Shown: piece after piece, positions 13,655 through 22,541 of the stretch
Numbering within the stretch: position 1 is the stretch's first letter
Layout of the letters: each line of letters opens with the position of its first letter
From: Kocuria sp.
Lineage (GTDB): Bacteria; Actinomycetota; Actinomycetes; Actinomycetales; Micrococcaceae
Length of the DNA stretch: 45,348 nucleotides
Direction of reading: 5' to 3'
NCBI RefSeq assembly: GCF_030530945.1
Contig: NZ_JAUMTZ010000015.1
Location: forward strand, 1 to 45,348
Made by a program: the position numbers and the translations under genes
Notes under the pieces: model-generated
Seen by the model: only the letters and a program-made list of their open reading frames with translations
Told to the model about the DNA's origin: nothing
The model's database searches: none

Positions 13655-15979
13655 TCAGCCCGCCACCCCCAGCTGCCGCGCGAGCCACGCGTACTCCCAC
13701 GCGGTGTCCCGCCACTGCGCGTACCGTCCTGAGGCCCCGCCGTGGCCGCCGGCCATCTCGCAGCGCAGCAGCACCGTCTCGGGGTGCGCCGTGCGGGCAC
13801 GCAGCTCGGCCACCCACTTGGCGGGCTCCACGTACAGCACGCGGGTGTCGTTGAGGCTCGTGACGGCGAGCACCGGCGGGTAGGCGGTGTCCCGGACGTT
13901 CTCGTAGGGGGAGTACGAGCGCATGTACTCGTACACCTCCGCGGACTCCACGGGGTTGCCCCACTCCTCCCACTCCAGTGCGGTGAGCGGCAGCTCGGGC
14001 ATGAGCATGGAGGTCAGTGCGTCCACGAAGGGCACGGCCGCCAGGGCACCGCAGTACAGCTCGGGTGCCAGGTTGAGCACGGCTCCCACCAGCAGTCCGC
14101 CCGCCGAGCCGCCCATCACGGCGATGCGGTTCGCGGCCACGTCCGGGCGCGCCGCGAGGTGCCGGGTCACGGCCACGAAGTCCGTGAACGTGTTGGCCTT
14201 GGTCTGCTTCTTGCCGTTCTCGTACCACGCGCGCCCCAGCTCACCGCCGCCGCGCACGTGGGCCACGGCCCAGACCACGCCGCGGTCCAGCAGCGAGAGC
14301 CGGGAGATCGAGAACGCGGGGTCGGTGCTGATCTCGTAGGAGCCGTACGCGTACTGCAGCACGGGCGCGGGCACCGCGGGGTCCAGGTCCGCGCGGCGCA
14401 CGAGGCTCACGGGGATCCGCGTTCCGTCCTCCGCCACTGCCCAGTCCCGCTCCACGGTGTAGTCCTCCCTGCGGTAGCCGCCCAGCACGGTGGCCTCGCG
14501 CCGCAGCACGGGCTCGCCCACGCCGAACTCGTCCAGCGCATCCGCCCCGGGCTCGCCGGTGGGGATGTCGTACACGCGCGGGGGCGTCACGAAGGACGTG
14601 TAGGACACCCGCACCACGGGGTTCTCGTACTCCGCGGAGAGCACGGCGGCGGAGTAGAGCTCCTCGTCGAACGCGGCCTCGGTGCCAGCGAGCAGCTTTG
14701 CGTCCTGGGCGCCGCCGCCCTGTTCGACCTCGCTCACCAGGCGCTCCACGGCGACGCGGGGGATGAGCCGCACGCGCGGCGTCGTCTCCTCACGCAGTGC
14801 CACCACCAGGTGCGTGGCCGTGGGGACACAGGACTCAACACGGGTGGCGTCCGAGGCTGGCACCACGTCCACGAGCGGGAGCTGCGCGAGGGGGCGCCCG
14901 GCGTCGGCCAGGGGGAGGAGACTGATCCGGCCGTTGGGAGCATCCGCGTCGTGGGAGAGCAGCAGGTGCTCGCCGCCGGCGAGGCGGATGGGCTCCACCT
15001 CGTACAGCACGCGGTCCTGCCGGGAGAGCACGGTGCGCCACGGCAGCTCGAGGGGCCGGGCGGCGTCGTCGGCCGAGGTCGAGGCGGAGGGCGCGTGGGC
15101 GGCCAGCTCGTCCAGGCGCAGGATCCGGTACTCGCTGTACTCCGAGCAGGAGGAGGAGAGCATGAGCCACTGCTTGTCCGCGGAGAGCTCCGCGCCGAGC
15201 CACATGCCGGGGTCGTCCTCCTGGAAGAGCAGCTCGTCCCCGGCGGCGTCCTGGCCCACGGTGTGACGGTAGACGCGGTAGGGGCGCCAGGACTCGTCCA
15301 CCACCGTGTAGATCAGCTGGGCGGCGTCCGGGGTGAGGAAGGCGCCGTAGGAGGTCTGCTCCACACGGTCGGCCAGCAGCTCGCCCGTTGCGAGGTCCCG
15401 GACGCGCACCGTGAACCGCTCGTCCCCGGCGGTGTCCTCGGACCACGCGAGCCGGGAGCCGTCGTCGGAGACGCTGAACGCACCCAGTGAGTAGAACTCG
15501 TGGTCCCGGGAGGCGGCGTTCGCGTCCAGGAGGACCTCCTCGCCGGACAGCTCGACGCCCGGTTCCACGGAGGGTGGGCTCCAGTCCGCGGGGTTCGCGA
15601 CCGGCACTCGGCAGAACACCTGGTGCTCGCCCCCTTCGACGGTGCGCGCGAAGTACCACCAGTCGCCGTGGCGTCCGGGGACGGAGAGGTCGGTCTCCCG
15701 GGTGCGGCTCTTGATCTCACCGTAGATGCGCTCCCGCAGCGGGGCGAGGTCCGCGGTGACGGCCTCCGAGTACGCGTTCTCGGCCTCCAGGTGCGCACGG
15801 ACCTCGGGGGAGTCCTTCTCCCGCAGCCACTCGTAGGGGTCGGAGAAGGTGTGGCCGTGGAAGGTGCGCTCCACCGGTCGGCGCGGAGCCACGGGGTGAG
15901 GGGGCACCGGGGGCGGCGACGCAGGGGAAGAGGTCTCGGAGGAGGGGCTCGAGGGCCGGGTGGGTTGCTCGGACGTCAT
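13655..15979 (-). CDS. Prolyl oligopeptidase family serine peptidase (oligopeptidase B-like)
   Basis: A 774-residue S9-family peptidase: an N-terminal beta-propeller followed by a C-terminal alpha/beta-hydrolase domain. The catalytic triad is readable as Ser625 in GGSAGGLL, Asp711 in SLNDTRV and His746 in GGHGGASG. Motifs RGGGELGRAWYENGKK and PYENVRD are typical of oligopeptidase B, which cleaves short peptides after basic residues. There is no signal peptide; the N-terminus is Ser/Pro-rich. On the minus strand TAGACT (15991-15986) lies 6 nt before the ATG, so the mRNA is predicted leaderless. It converges with the glycosyltransferase gene; only a short palindrome, GGCTGGGCCCAGCC (13616-13629), lies between them. 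Confidence 0.92.
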   Translation of the reverse strand: MTSEQPTRPSSPSSETSSPASPPPVPPHPVAPRRPVERTFHGHTFSDPYEWLREKDSPEVRAHLEAENAYSEAVTADLAPLRERIYGEIKSRTRETDLSVPGRHGDWWYFARTVEGGEHQVFCRVPVANPADWSPPSVEPGVELSGEEVLLDANAASRDHEFYSLGAFSVSDDGSRLAWSEDTAGDERFTVRVRDLATGELLADRVEQTSYGAFLTPDAAQLIYTVVDESWRPYRVYRHTVGQDAAGDELLFQEDDPGMWLGAELSADKQWLMLSSSCSEYSEYRILRLDELAAHAPSASTSADDAARPLELPWRTVLSRQDRVLYEVEPIRLAGGEHLLLSHDADAPNGRISLLPLADAGRPLAQLPLVDVVPASDATRVESCVPTATHLVVALREETTPRVRLIPRVAVERLVSEVEQGGGAQDAKLLAGTEAAFDEELYSAAVLSAEYENPVVRVSYTSFVTPPRVYDIPTGEPGADALDEFGVGEPVLRREATVLGGYRREDYTVERDWAVAEDGTRIPVSLVRRADLDPAVPAPVLQYAYGSYEISTDPAFSISRLSLLDRGVVWAVAHVRGGGELGRAWYENGKKQTKANTFTDFVAVTRHLAARPDVAANRIAVMGGSAGGLLVGAVLNLAPELYCGALAAVPFVDALTSMLMPELPLTALEWEEWGNPVESAEVYEYMRSYSPYENVRDTAYPPVLAVTSLNDTRVLYVEPAKWVAELRARTAHPETVLLRCEMAGGHGGASGRYAQWRDTAWEYAWLARQLGVAG

Positions 15980-16007
15980 GGGCCCAGTCTAGGGAGACGC
16001 TCCCCGG

Positions 16008-16469
16008 TCAGGTCCCCTTGGGCTCCCGGCCCAGCGCGGAGGTGAGGGCGCGCAGTGCGGTGACGTCCGATGCAGTGAGCTCGGCCATCGCGCGGTGGAC
16101 GGCGCGGGCATTGAGCCGGACAGCCTCCCGTCGAAGCTCCTCGCCCTCGGGCGTGAGACTGATCAGGACACCGCGGCCGTCCGTGGCGACGCCGTCGCGC
16201 CGCACCAGGCCACGCCGGCACATGCGGTCCACGAGCCGCGTGAGGCCCGTGCGGCTCAGGACCACGCGCTCGGCCAGGGTGCTGTGCCGCAGCTGCTCCC
16301 CGGGCTCGATGTTCACCAGCACGTCGAAGTCGGAGACCGACACCCCGAGGGGTCGCAGCTCCCCGCGGATCTGCGACAGGACGCGCACCTGGGCCCGCAT
16401 CAGGCTGCGCCACGCCAGCACGCGAGGACCCGTCAGGGGGTCCTCCTGGCTCGTCCCGTGCGCGTTCAT
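16008..16469 (-). CDS. MarR family transcriptional regulator
   Basis: A 153-residue winged-helix regulator. The segments LRHSTLAERVVLSRTGLTRLVDRMCRRGLV (helix-turn-helix) and RDGVATDGRGVLISLTPEG (wing) are characteristic. The ATG at 16469 is preceded by GAGGAC. It is divergent from the flavin operon beginning at 16708, and the 238-bp intergenic region holds GTGCAC repeats that are good operator candidates, so it probably controls that operon and itself. The ligand is unknown; MarR proteins in such positions often sense oxidants or aromatic compounds. Confidence 0.88.
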   Translation of the reverse strand: MNAHGTSQEDPLTGPRVLAWRSLMRAQVRVLSQIRGELRPLGVSVSDFDVLVNIEPGEQLRHSTLAERVVLSRTGLTRLVDRMCRRGLVRRDGVATDGRGVLISLTPEGEELRREAVRLNARAVHRAMAELTASDVTALRALTSALGREPKGT

Positions 16470-16664
16470 GCCCTGTCCTCTCGTGGTGGTGGCGTCATCG
16501 TCTCACGGGATGGCGGTCCGCTGCCCCCGGCTGGTGCCTGGGCGCCGGGACTCAGCCGGTGGAGGGGCAGCCGGCTGCCGGGCCCTCCGTGCTCGGGCGC
16601 CATCCCTGCGGCGGCGCGGAGGACGCGGTCCGGTTCCGTGGCCGACGAACCCGTGCCACACTGT

Positions 16665-16690
16665 GTGCACGTGCACCAATAACGGTGCAC
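16665..16690. promoter_or_regulatory. GTGCAC operator cluster before the flavin operon
   Basis: Two abutting GTGCAC palindromes (16665-16676) run into a perfect inverted repeat, GTGCACC-N6-GGTGCAC (16671-16690), whose spacer AATAAC may overlap a -10 region. It lies 17 bp upstream of the LLM monooxygenase ATG and between it and the divergent MarR gene, so it is a likely MarR operator. Confidence 0.55.
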
Positions 16691-16707
16691 GGTCCCAGGA
16701 GGCACCC

Positions 16708-17865
16708 ATGCACTTCGGCATCTTCACCATCGGTGACGTGACCACCGACCCGCTCACCGGCCGCACACCCACCGAGCACCAGCGCATCAAGAACACCGTG
16801 GAGCTCGCGGTCCACGCCGAGGAGGTGGGCCTGGACGTCTTCGCCACCGGTGAGCACCACAATCCGCCCTTCGCGGCGCCCGGCAACCCAGCCGTGTTCA
16901 TGGCGGCCCTGGCCACGGCCACCCGGCGCATCCTGCTCTCCAGCGCCACCACGCTAGTCACCACCAGCGACCCGGTGCGCCTGGCGGAGGACTACGCCTA
17001 CGCGCAGCACGTGGCCGACGGCCGCATCGACCTCATGCTCGGGCGCGGCAACACCGGGCCGGTCTACCCCTGGTTCGGCAAGGACATCCGGGACGGCATC
17101 GAGCTGGCGGTGGAGAACTACGCCCTGCTGCACCGGCTGTGGCGGGAGACGGACGTCAGCTGGGAGGGCAGGCACCGCAGTGCGCTGCACCGCTTCACCG
17201 CCACTCCGCGTCCCATGGACCAGATTCCTCCGTTCGTGTGGCACGGCTCCATCCGGAGCCCCGAGATCGCGGAGCAGGCCGCGTACTACGGTGACGGGTT
17301 CTTCGCGAACCACATCTTCTGGCCGCCCAGTCACACCCGTTCCATGATCGAGCTGTACCGCACCCGCTACGCACACTACGGGCACGGGACTCCGGAGCAG
17401 GCCGTGGTGGGCCTGGGAGGACACGTCTTCATGCGCCGGAACTCGCAGGACGCGGTCCGGGAGTTCCGCCCCTACTTCGACAACGCGCCCGTCTACGGTG
17501 GTGGCTCCAGCCTGGAGGAGTTCATGCGCCAGACCCCGCTGACCGTGGGCTCGCCCCAGGAGGTGATCGAGAAGACCCTCTCGTTCCGGGAGTACGCCGG
17601 TGACTACCAGCGTCAGCTGTTCCTCGTGGACCACGCCGGACTCCCGCACAGCACGGCCATGGAGCAGCTGGACCTGATCGGGGAGATTCTGCCCACGCTG
17701 CGCGCCGAGTTCGACGCACTCCGGGCCCCGGGGGTTCCCGACGCGCCCACGCACGAGTCCCTTCTGGCCGCGGCAGCTCCGCGCGAGGAGACCGCAGCAC
17801 CCGCCACCGACCGCTGGACCGGTACCCGGGCCGAGGACGGCAACACCCTGGGAGACCCCTCATGA
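16708..17865 (+). CDS. LLM class flavin-dependent oxidoreductase (CE1758-like)
   Basis: A 385-residue luciferase-like monooxygenase. MHFGIFTIGDVTTDP at the N-terminus, TGEHHNPPFAAPGNPAVF (about 49-66) and LMLGRGNTGPVYPWFG (about 110-125) match the bacterial-luciferase TIM barrel and the CE1758 subgroup. It should use reduced FMN and O2; the substrate is unknown. A good ribosome binding site, AGGAGGCACCC, precedes the ATG. Its stop overlaps the start of a CE1759-like FMN reductase by 4 bp, the usual partner supplying reduced flavin. The C-terminal about 50 residues are an Ala/Thr-rich tail. Confidence 0.88.
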   Translation: MHFGIFTIGDVTTDPLTGRTPTEHQRIKNTVELAVHAEEVGLDVFATGEHHNPPFAAPGNPAVFMAALATATRRILLSSATTLVTTSDPVRLAEDYAYAQHVADGRIDLMLGRGNTGPVYPWFGKDIRDGIELAVENYALLHRLWRETDVSWEGRHRSALHRFTATPRPMDQIPPFVWHGSIRSPEIAEQAAYYGDGFFANHIFWPPSHTRSMIELYRTRYAHYGHGTPEQAVVGLGGHVFMRRNSQDAVREFRPYFDNAPVYGGGSSLEEFMRQTPLTVGSPQEVIEKTLSFREYAGDYQRQLFLVDHAGLPHSTAMEQLDLIGEILPTLRAEFDALRAPGVPDAPTHESLLAAAAPREETAAPATDRWTGTRAEDGNTLGDPS

Positions 17866-18512
17866 GCACACTCACCGTCATCAGCTCCGGCCTGCGCTCG
17901 CCCTCGTCCACGCGGATGCTGGCAGACGAGCTCGCCGCGGCGGCGAGCGCCGCCCTGCCCGGCGCCCCCACTCCGCGCGTCATCGAGCTGAGAGAGCTCG
18001 TCAAGGACATCGGCAGCGCCCTGCTGGACGGGTTCAACCCGCCCGCCCTGCAGGACGCACTCGACGCGGTCTCCACCACGGACAGCCTGATCGTCGTCAC
18101 GCCCACCTTCCAGGGCTCCTACGCCGGGCTGTTCAAGAGCTTCGTGGACCTGCTGGACGCCACCGCGCTGCGGCGCACACCCGTGCTGCTGGCTGCGACG
18201 GGTGGCAGCGAGCGGCACTCGCTGGTCATCGACCACGCCCTGCGCCCGCTGTTCTCCTACCTGGGCGCCGCCACGGTGCCCACCGCCGTCTACGCCGCCA
18301 CGCAGGACTTCGGTGCCGGCACCGTGGCACTCGAGCAGCGCATCGAGCGAGCGGCCCAGGAGCTGGCGGCTCTCACCTCGCTGCACTGCGCGCGGAGCAC
18401 TCCCGCCACGGGGGACGACGCCCTCGGCGAGGCGCAGCGCAGCATGTCCCGCGCCAGCGGGGAGCAGATCGGCGACTTCGGCGACCTGCTGCGCTCCCTG
18501 GGCCAGGCATGA
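17862..18512 (+). CDS. NAD(P)H-dependent FMN reductase (CE1759-like)
   Basis: A 216-residue flavodoxin-fold reductase that probably supplies reduced FMN to the monooxygenase encoded just upstream; the two genes overlap by ATGA. The N-terminal strand and phosphate loop are ISSGLRSPSSTRMLADEL (residues 6-23). VTPTFQGSYAGLFKSFVDLLD (about 86-106) is the second flavin-contact region of the NADPH_FMN_red family. The pairing of a CE1758-type and a CE1759-type gene is a known conserved duo in actinobacteria. Confidence 0.88.
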   Translation: MSTLTVISSGLRSPSSTRMLADELAAAASAALPGAPTPRVIELRELVKDIGSALLDGFNPPALQDALDAVSTTDSLIVVTPTFQGSYAGLFKSFVDLLDATALRRTPVLLAATGGSERHSLVIDHALRPLFSYLGAATVPTAVYAATQDFGAGTVALEQRIERAAQELAALTSLHCARSTPATGDDALGEAQRSMSRASGEQIGDFGDLLRSLGQA

Positions 18513-18544
18513 CCCCTCTCTCGATCCGAAAGGACCACGAACCC

Positions 18545-19144
18545 ATGACGACGTCCCAGAAACCGGTGGTCGCGCTGCTGGTCTCCACCACCCGGCACGC
18601 CAGGGTGGGCAGGCAGCTCGCCGACGCCCTGCTCGAGAGCATCCGGGACGAGGTCGCGGCGGATTTCCGTCTGGTCGACCTGGCCGAGGTGGCCCTGCCG
18701 TGGCTGGACGAGCCCCGCCCGCCGTCGGCGGGCGACTACCAGCTGGAGAGCACCCGCGCGTGGGCCCGCGAGGTGTCCTCCTGGGACGCCGTGGTGGTTC
18801 TCAGCGCCCAGTACAACGGCGGGTACCCCGCGCCGTTGAAGAACGCCGTGGACACGGTCTACGCCGAGTGGCGGGACAAGCCCACACTCATCGGCACCTA
18901 CGGCGGCCACCGCTCCGGCGGGGGATCCTCCGCGGGACAGCAGCTGCGCACCGTCTTCCAGGTCACCCGCAACCGCGTGGTGGAACCCGGCTTCGCGCTG
19001 GAGCTCGGTGGCGAGGACTACGGCCACGACCTGCACCTCGTGGACGCCCGAGGGATCGTCGAGCGCAACCGGGACACCGTGCTCGCCGCCATGGAAGCAC
19101 TCACCGGAACCATCACCCAGCAGGAGGACCCGCACCATGACTGA
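18545..19144 (+). CDS. NAD(P)H-dependent FMN reductase / NADPH-dependent oxidoreductase
   Basis: A 199-residue second flavodoxin-like reductase in the same operon. LLVSTTRHARVGRQLADALL (about 11-30) is the phosphate-binding loop, and VVLSAQYNGGYPAPLKNAVDTVY (about 83-105) is the classical FMN_red motif of the azoreductase/ArsH-like group. It may feed the same monooxygenase or reduce quinones or azo compounds. ATG 18545 is preferred because AAAGGA lies 10 nt upstream; an in-frame ATG at 18509 overlapping the previous stop is a possible alternative. Confidence 0.85.
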   Translation: MTTSQKPVVALLVSTTRHARVGRQLADALLESIRDEVAADFRLVDLAEVALPWLDEPRPPSAGDYQLESTRAWAREVSSWDAVVVLSAQYNGGYPAPLKNAVDTVYAEWRDKPTLIGTYGGHRSGGGSSAGQQLRTVFQVTRNRVVEPGFALELGGEDYGHDLHLVDARGIVERNRDTVLAAMEALTGTITQQEDPHHD

Positions 19145-19385
19145 TGACCGCAGCATTCACCACGACATCGACGCGCTGGTCGAGGAGGAGCACGCACTGC
19201 GCAGCGCGCTCGCCGAGGGACGGATCACCTCGGCCGAGGAGCAGCGCCGACTGGGGGACCTGGAGGTGGAGCTGGACCGGCTGTGGGACCTGCTGCGCCA
19301 GCGTGCTGCACGTCGGAACGCCGGCCAGTCCACCGGTCTGGCCCACGAACGCAGCGGGCGCACCGTGGAGAACTACCTGGACTGA
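19137..19385 (+). CDS. DUF2630 family small protein
   Basis: An 82-residue, highly charged, all-helical protein. IDALVEEEHALRSAL, EEQRRLGDLEVELDRLWDLL and RQRAARR are the hallmarks of the actinobacterial DUF2630 family, whose function is unknown. The pattern is that of a short two-helix coiled coil. The start overlaps the end of the preceding FMN reductase by 8 bp, so it belongs to the flavin operon. A weak hairpin follows. Confidence 0.82.
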   Translation: MTDDRSIHHDIDALVEEEHALRSALAEGRITSAEEQRRLGDLEVELDRLWDLLRQRAARRNAGQSTGLAHERSGRTVENYLD

Positions 19386-19405
19386 CACTCCGGTGCTGAC
19401 CGGGT

Positions 19406-19444
19406 GCGGCCGTCCACGCCCCCAGGGGGGAGGTGGGCGGCCGC
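19406..19444 (+). terminator. Imperfect hairpin after the flavin operon
   Basis: GCGGCCGTCCACGCCCCC (19406-19423) can pair with 19427-19444 with one G-U pair and two mismatches. It is a plausible terminator for the operon ending at 19385. The rest of 19386-19575 shows nothing else I can name. Confidence 0.45.
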
Positions 19445-19587
19445 GCCCGGTGGACCCCGGCGACGTCGGCAGCGCCGCGTTGCCCCGCCACCTGGGGGCC
19501 GTGCCCGTACGCCCGCCCCCGACCCTGTCGAGGCGTCCTCCGGCACGAGCGGCGGCGGGGCCCACGCGGTGGACGCACAATGGGGGT

Positions 19588-20346
19588 GTGACACCCTCCC
19601 TGGAACCGCCGCAGTCCGTGTCCCGGGCGGACCTCCGACTGCAGATCCTCCTGGTGCTGGGAGTCTCCCTGGGCGCCTCGGCCGTGTACTCGGTTCTGGA
19701 CCTGGCGGAGATGGTGCTGCGCTCGTCCGTGGCGGAGAGCTCCACCACCCTGAACCGGTCCCTCAGCCCCGTGCCGGCGGTGGACGCCCTGCGTCAGCTC
19801 ACCGGCATCTGCTTCGCCCTCGTGCCCGTGGCACTCGCGGTGTACCTGTTGGCGGGCACCGTCTCCCGTGTGCCCGGGGTGCTGCGGGGGATCGGGGCGG
19901 ACGGCCGCCATCCGGTGCACGACGCCGCCCGGGGCCTGGCGCTGTTCGCGGTCATGGGCGGCGGCACCCTCGCCCTATACCAGGCGGGACGCGCCCTGGG
20001 AATCACCGCGCAGATCACCACGTCGAGCCTCGAGAACACGTGGTGGTCCGTGCCGCTGCTGCTGGCCTCCGCAGCCCGCCACGCACTGGTGGAGGAGGTC
20101 CTCGTGGTGGCGTTCCTCGCGGACCGGATGCGCCGGCTGGGGCACTCGTGGTGGACCGTGGCCGTCTGCTCCGCCGTGTTCCGCGCGAGCTACCACCTGT
20201 ACCAGGGGGTGGGGCCCGCACTCGGGAACCTGGTCATGGGCCTCGTGTTCGTGTGGTGCTACCGCCGCGGGGGACGGGTGATGCCGCTACTGATCGCCCA
20301 CTTCCTCCTGGACGCCGTGGGCTTCCTGGCCCCGCAGCTGCTCTGA
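19588..20346 (+). CDS. CPBP family intramembrane metalloprotease
   Basis: A 252-residue multi-pass membrane protein with about six hydrophobic segments. HALVEEVLVVAFLADRM (about residues 165-181) holds the Glu-Glu pair of the CPBP/Abi motif, FRASYHLYQGVGPALGN contains the next His, and HFLLDAVGF the last. The usual Arg in EExxxR is not in the standard position, as in many actinobacterial members. The substrate is unknown. The GTG start follows CACAAT (19576-19581) by 6 nt, the same leaderless layout as ligA. It converges with the ABC permease gene. Confidence 0.85.
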   Translation: MTPSLEPPQSVSRADLRLQILLVLGVSLGASAVYSVLDLAEMVLRSSVAESSTTLNRSLSPVPAVDALRQLTGICFALVPVALAVYLLAGTVSRVPGVLRGIGADGRHPVHDAARGLALFAVMGGGTLALYQAGRALGITAQITTSSLENTWWSVPLLLASAARHALVEEVLVVAFLADRMRRLGHSWWTVAVCSAVFRASYHLYQGVGPALGNLVMGLVFVWCYRRGGRVMPLLIAHFLLDAVGFLAPQLL

Positions 20347-20347
20347 G

Positions 20348-20396
20348 GGGGACGGGCCGAGGGGGCCGCGGCCACGAGGGGCGCGTCCCCGTCCCC
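20348..20396. terminator. Bidirectional terminator candidate
   Basis: GGGGACGGG (20348-20356) pairs perfectly with CCCGTCCCC (20388-20396). The 31-base loop holds the palindrome GGCCGCGGCC. It lies between the convergent CPBP and ABC permease genes. Confidence 0.5.
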
Positions 20397-20411
20397 GTCA
20401 CCTCCGCTCCG

Positions 20412-21548
20412 TCAGCCCCGCAGCGCCTCCCGCCACTTCAGCGCCCTGCCCGTGCGCAGGATGGACCGCTCGTAGATGGTGGCGGCGAGCCAGATGGCCA
20501 GGGCCGTGGCCGCGAGCAGGACGAGCAGCGAGCCCACGTGCTCCCACCACTGCCCCTGCTGCAGGAAGATGCGCAGCGGCACCGCCACCGGGGCCGAGAA
20601 CGGGATCCAGCTCATGATCCGCAGCGCCTCCGGGTTGGAGTTGAAGAAGATGACCGCGAAGTACGGGAGCATGATCAGGAGCATCACCGGCATGGACGTG
20701 GAGCCGATGTCCTCCTGACGCGAGACCATGGACGCCGCGGCGGCGTAGAGGGCCGCGATCATCACGAACCCGATCGAGAACAGGACCACGAACCACAGGA
20801 TGGGAACGCCCAGCCCGTCCAGGGGCAGCACGTCCCCGTTGATCTGCATGCCCAGCAGCAGACCTGCGGCCACGAGGCACACCTGCAGGATGGCCATGGC
20901 CGCGTTGCCCAGCACCTTCCCGGCCATCATGGCCCGGGCCGGGACGGCCGCGAGCAGGATCTCCACGATCCGCGACTGCTTCTCCTCGATCACGGACACG
21001 GCGATCTGCTGGCCGAACGTGATCGCGGCCAGGAAGAAGACGATGCCGAAGCCGAACGCGATGACATAGCGCAGCAGGGGATTCGGCGCGGCAGGATCGA
21101 GCAGCTCCACGTCCGGGCTCGTGGACAGCGCCTGCACGAGGTCCGTGGGGGCATCGGTCATGGCCAGGACGCTCAGGCCGGAGGGACTGCCCGGGTCCGG
21201 GACGACGGCGGCGTCCGCCTCTCCGCTGCGGACGGCCTCGCGGGCTGCCGCCACGGAGTCCACCGGCTGCGGGGAGTAGTCCTCTCCGAGGGCGGACACG
21301 GCGGGGGCCGTCTGGTCGACCACGGCGACGTGCATCGCGTCCCCGGAGAACACCTCGCCCAGGCGCGGCACGAGCAGCGTGGCGGCCAGGGCCGCGGCGA
21401 GCAGGATGAGCGTGGTGATGATGAAGGGCCGGGACGTGGCCTTCGTCTTCATCTCGCGGGCAGCCACGGTGCCCACGGCGGACCAGAAAGGGGTGCGCCG
21501 GGGGCCGCGGACCGGGGCGGTGGGCGTGGACGCGGTGGTGGTGATCAT
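20412..21548 (-). CDS. ABC-2 type transporter permease (NatB-like)
   Basis: A 378-residue permease. One membrane segment near residues 43-63 (PFIITTLILLAAALAATLL) is followed by a long extracytoplasmic region (about 65-190) and then five to six membrane segments, the layout of ABC2_membrane_3/NatB exporters. KQSRIVEILLAAVPARAMMAGKVLGNA is the conserved cytoplasmic coupling region. The ATG at 21548 overlaps the stop of the ATPase gene by 4 bp. Likely exports a small molecule, ion or peptide; the substrate is unknown. Confidence 0.88.
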   Translation of the reverse strand: MITTTASTPTAPVRGPRRTPFWSAVGTVAAREMKTKATSRPFIITTLILLAAALAATLLVPRLGEVFSGDAMHVAVVDQTAPAVSALGEDYSPQPVDSVAAAREAVRSGEADAAVVPDPGSPSGLSVLAMTDAPTDLVQALSTSPDVELLDPAAPNPLLRYVIAFGFGIVFFLAAITFGQQIAVSVIEEKQSRIVEILLAAVPARAMMAGKVLGNAAMAILQVCLVAAGLLLGMQINGDVLPLDGLGVPILWFVVLFSIGFVMIAALYAAAASMVSRQEDIGSTSMPVMLLIMLPYFAVIFFNSNPEALRIMSWIPFSAPVAVPLRIFLQQGQWWEHVGSLLVLLAATALAIWLAATIYERSILRTGRALKWREALRG

Positions 21549-22429
21549 CGGGTGACCTCCGTGAAGATCTCGTGCAGGGTGCGGGTGACGGGTCCGAAGC
21601 TGTGGACGGTGCCCCTGTCCACGGCCTCGCCGAGGACGGCATGGGCGGCCGGGGCGGAGTCGGCGCGGAAACGGACGCGGCCGCCGTCGAAGGAGAGGAC
21701 CTCCACGCCGGGGGTTCCGCGCACCCACCCGGTGTCGGTGCCGGCCACGAGCTCCCACTCCGGCTCGGCGTGCGCGGCCAGCAGCTCGGCCCGCGTGCCG
21801 GCCGCTCGGACCTGCCCGTCGGCGAGGATGACGAGCTCGTCGCACAGCCGTTCCACCAGGTCCAGCTGGTGGGAGGAGAACAGGACGGGGACTCCGGTGT
21901 CCGCGGTCTCCCGCAGGACCTGCAGGGTGGTGTCCACGGCCAGGGGGTCGAGGCCGGAGAAGGGCTCGTCCAGGACGAGCGCCACCGGGTCGTGCACCAG
22001 GGCGGCGGCGATCTGCGCCCGCTGCTGGTTGCCCAGCGACAGCTCCTCCAGCTTGCTGCCCGCGCGCTCCCGCAGCCCCAGGCGTTCGAGCAGGGCCATG
22101 GCGCGGGCCTTCGCGGCGGCTCCGGTCATGTGGTGCAGCCGGCCCAGGTAGACCAGCTGGTCCAGGACGGTCATCTTCGGATAGAGGCCACGCTCCTCCG
22201 GCATGTACCCGATCCCCGCGCGGTAGTCGGCGGTGATCGGGGCGCCGTCCACCTCCACCACGCCCGAGTCCGGTGCCATGACACCCAGGAGGATGCGCAT
22301 GGTGGTGGTCTTGCCCGCGCCGTTGCCGCCCACGAACCCGGTCATCAGGCCCGGGCGGATGGTGAAGGAGAGGTCCTTCAGCACGTGCGCGGAACCGAAG
22401 GACTTGTTCACCCCGTTCAGTGTGATCAT
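21545..22429 (-). CDS. ABC transporter ATP-binding protein (NatA-like)
   Basis: A 294-residue ATPase energising the NatB-like permease. Walker A GGNGAGKTT is at residues 34-42, the signature LSLGNQQRAQ near 125-134, Walker B VALVLDEPFSGLDP near 145-160, and the switch His in FSSHQLDLV. A C-terminal extension of about 75 residues is typical of DrrA/NatA subunits (DUF4162-like). On the minus strand TAGGCT (22441-22436) stands 6 nt before the ATG, so the transcript is predicted leaderless. The two-component genes immediately upstream on the same strand are likely regulators. Confidence 0.93.
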   Translation of the reverse strand: MITLNGVNKSFGSAHVLKDLSFTIRPGLMTGFVGGNGAGKTTTMRILLGVMAPDSGVVEVDGAPITADYRAGIGYMPEERGLYPKMTVLDQLVYLGRLHHMTGAAAKARAMALLERLGLRERAGSKLEELSLGNQQRAQIAAALVHDPVALVLDEPFSGLDPLAVDTTLQVLRETADTGVPVLFSSHQLDLVERLCDELVILADGQVRAAGTRAELLAAHAEPEWELVAGTDTGWVRGTPGVEVLSFDGGRVRFRADSAPAAHAVLGEAVDRGTVHSFGPVTRTLHEIFTEVTR

Positions 22430-22541
22430 GCTCCGAGCCTAGGAATCCGCGGGGCGTGCCACCTCCCCCGGGAGGCGGATCTGCCGGCCCGAGCCCCTCC
22501 TTCCAGGGGAGGAGGGCACCAGCCGTGCCGACCCTCTCGGG

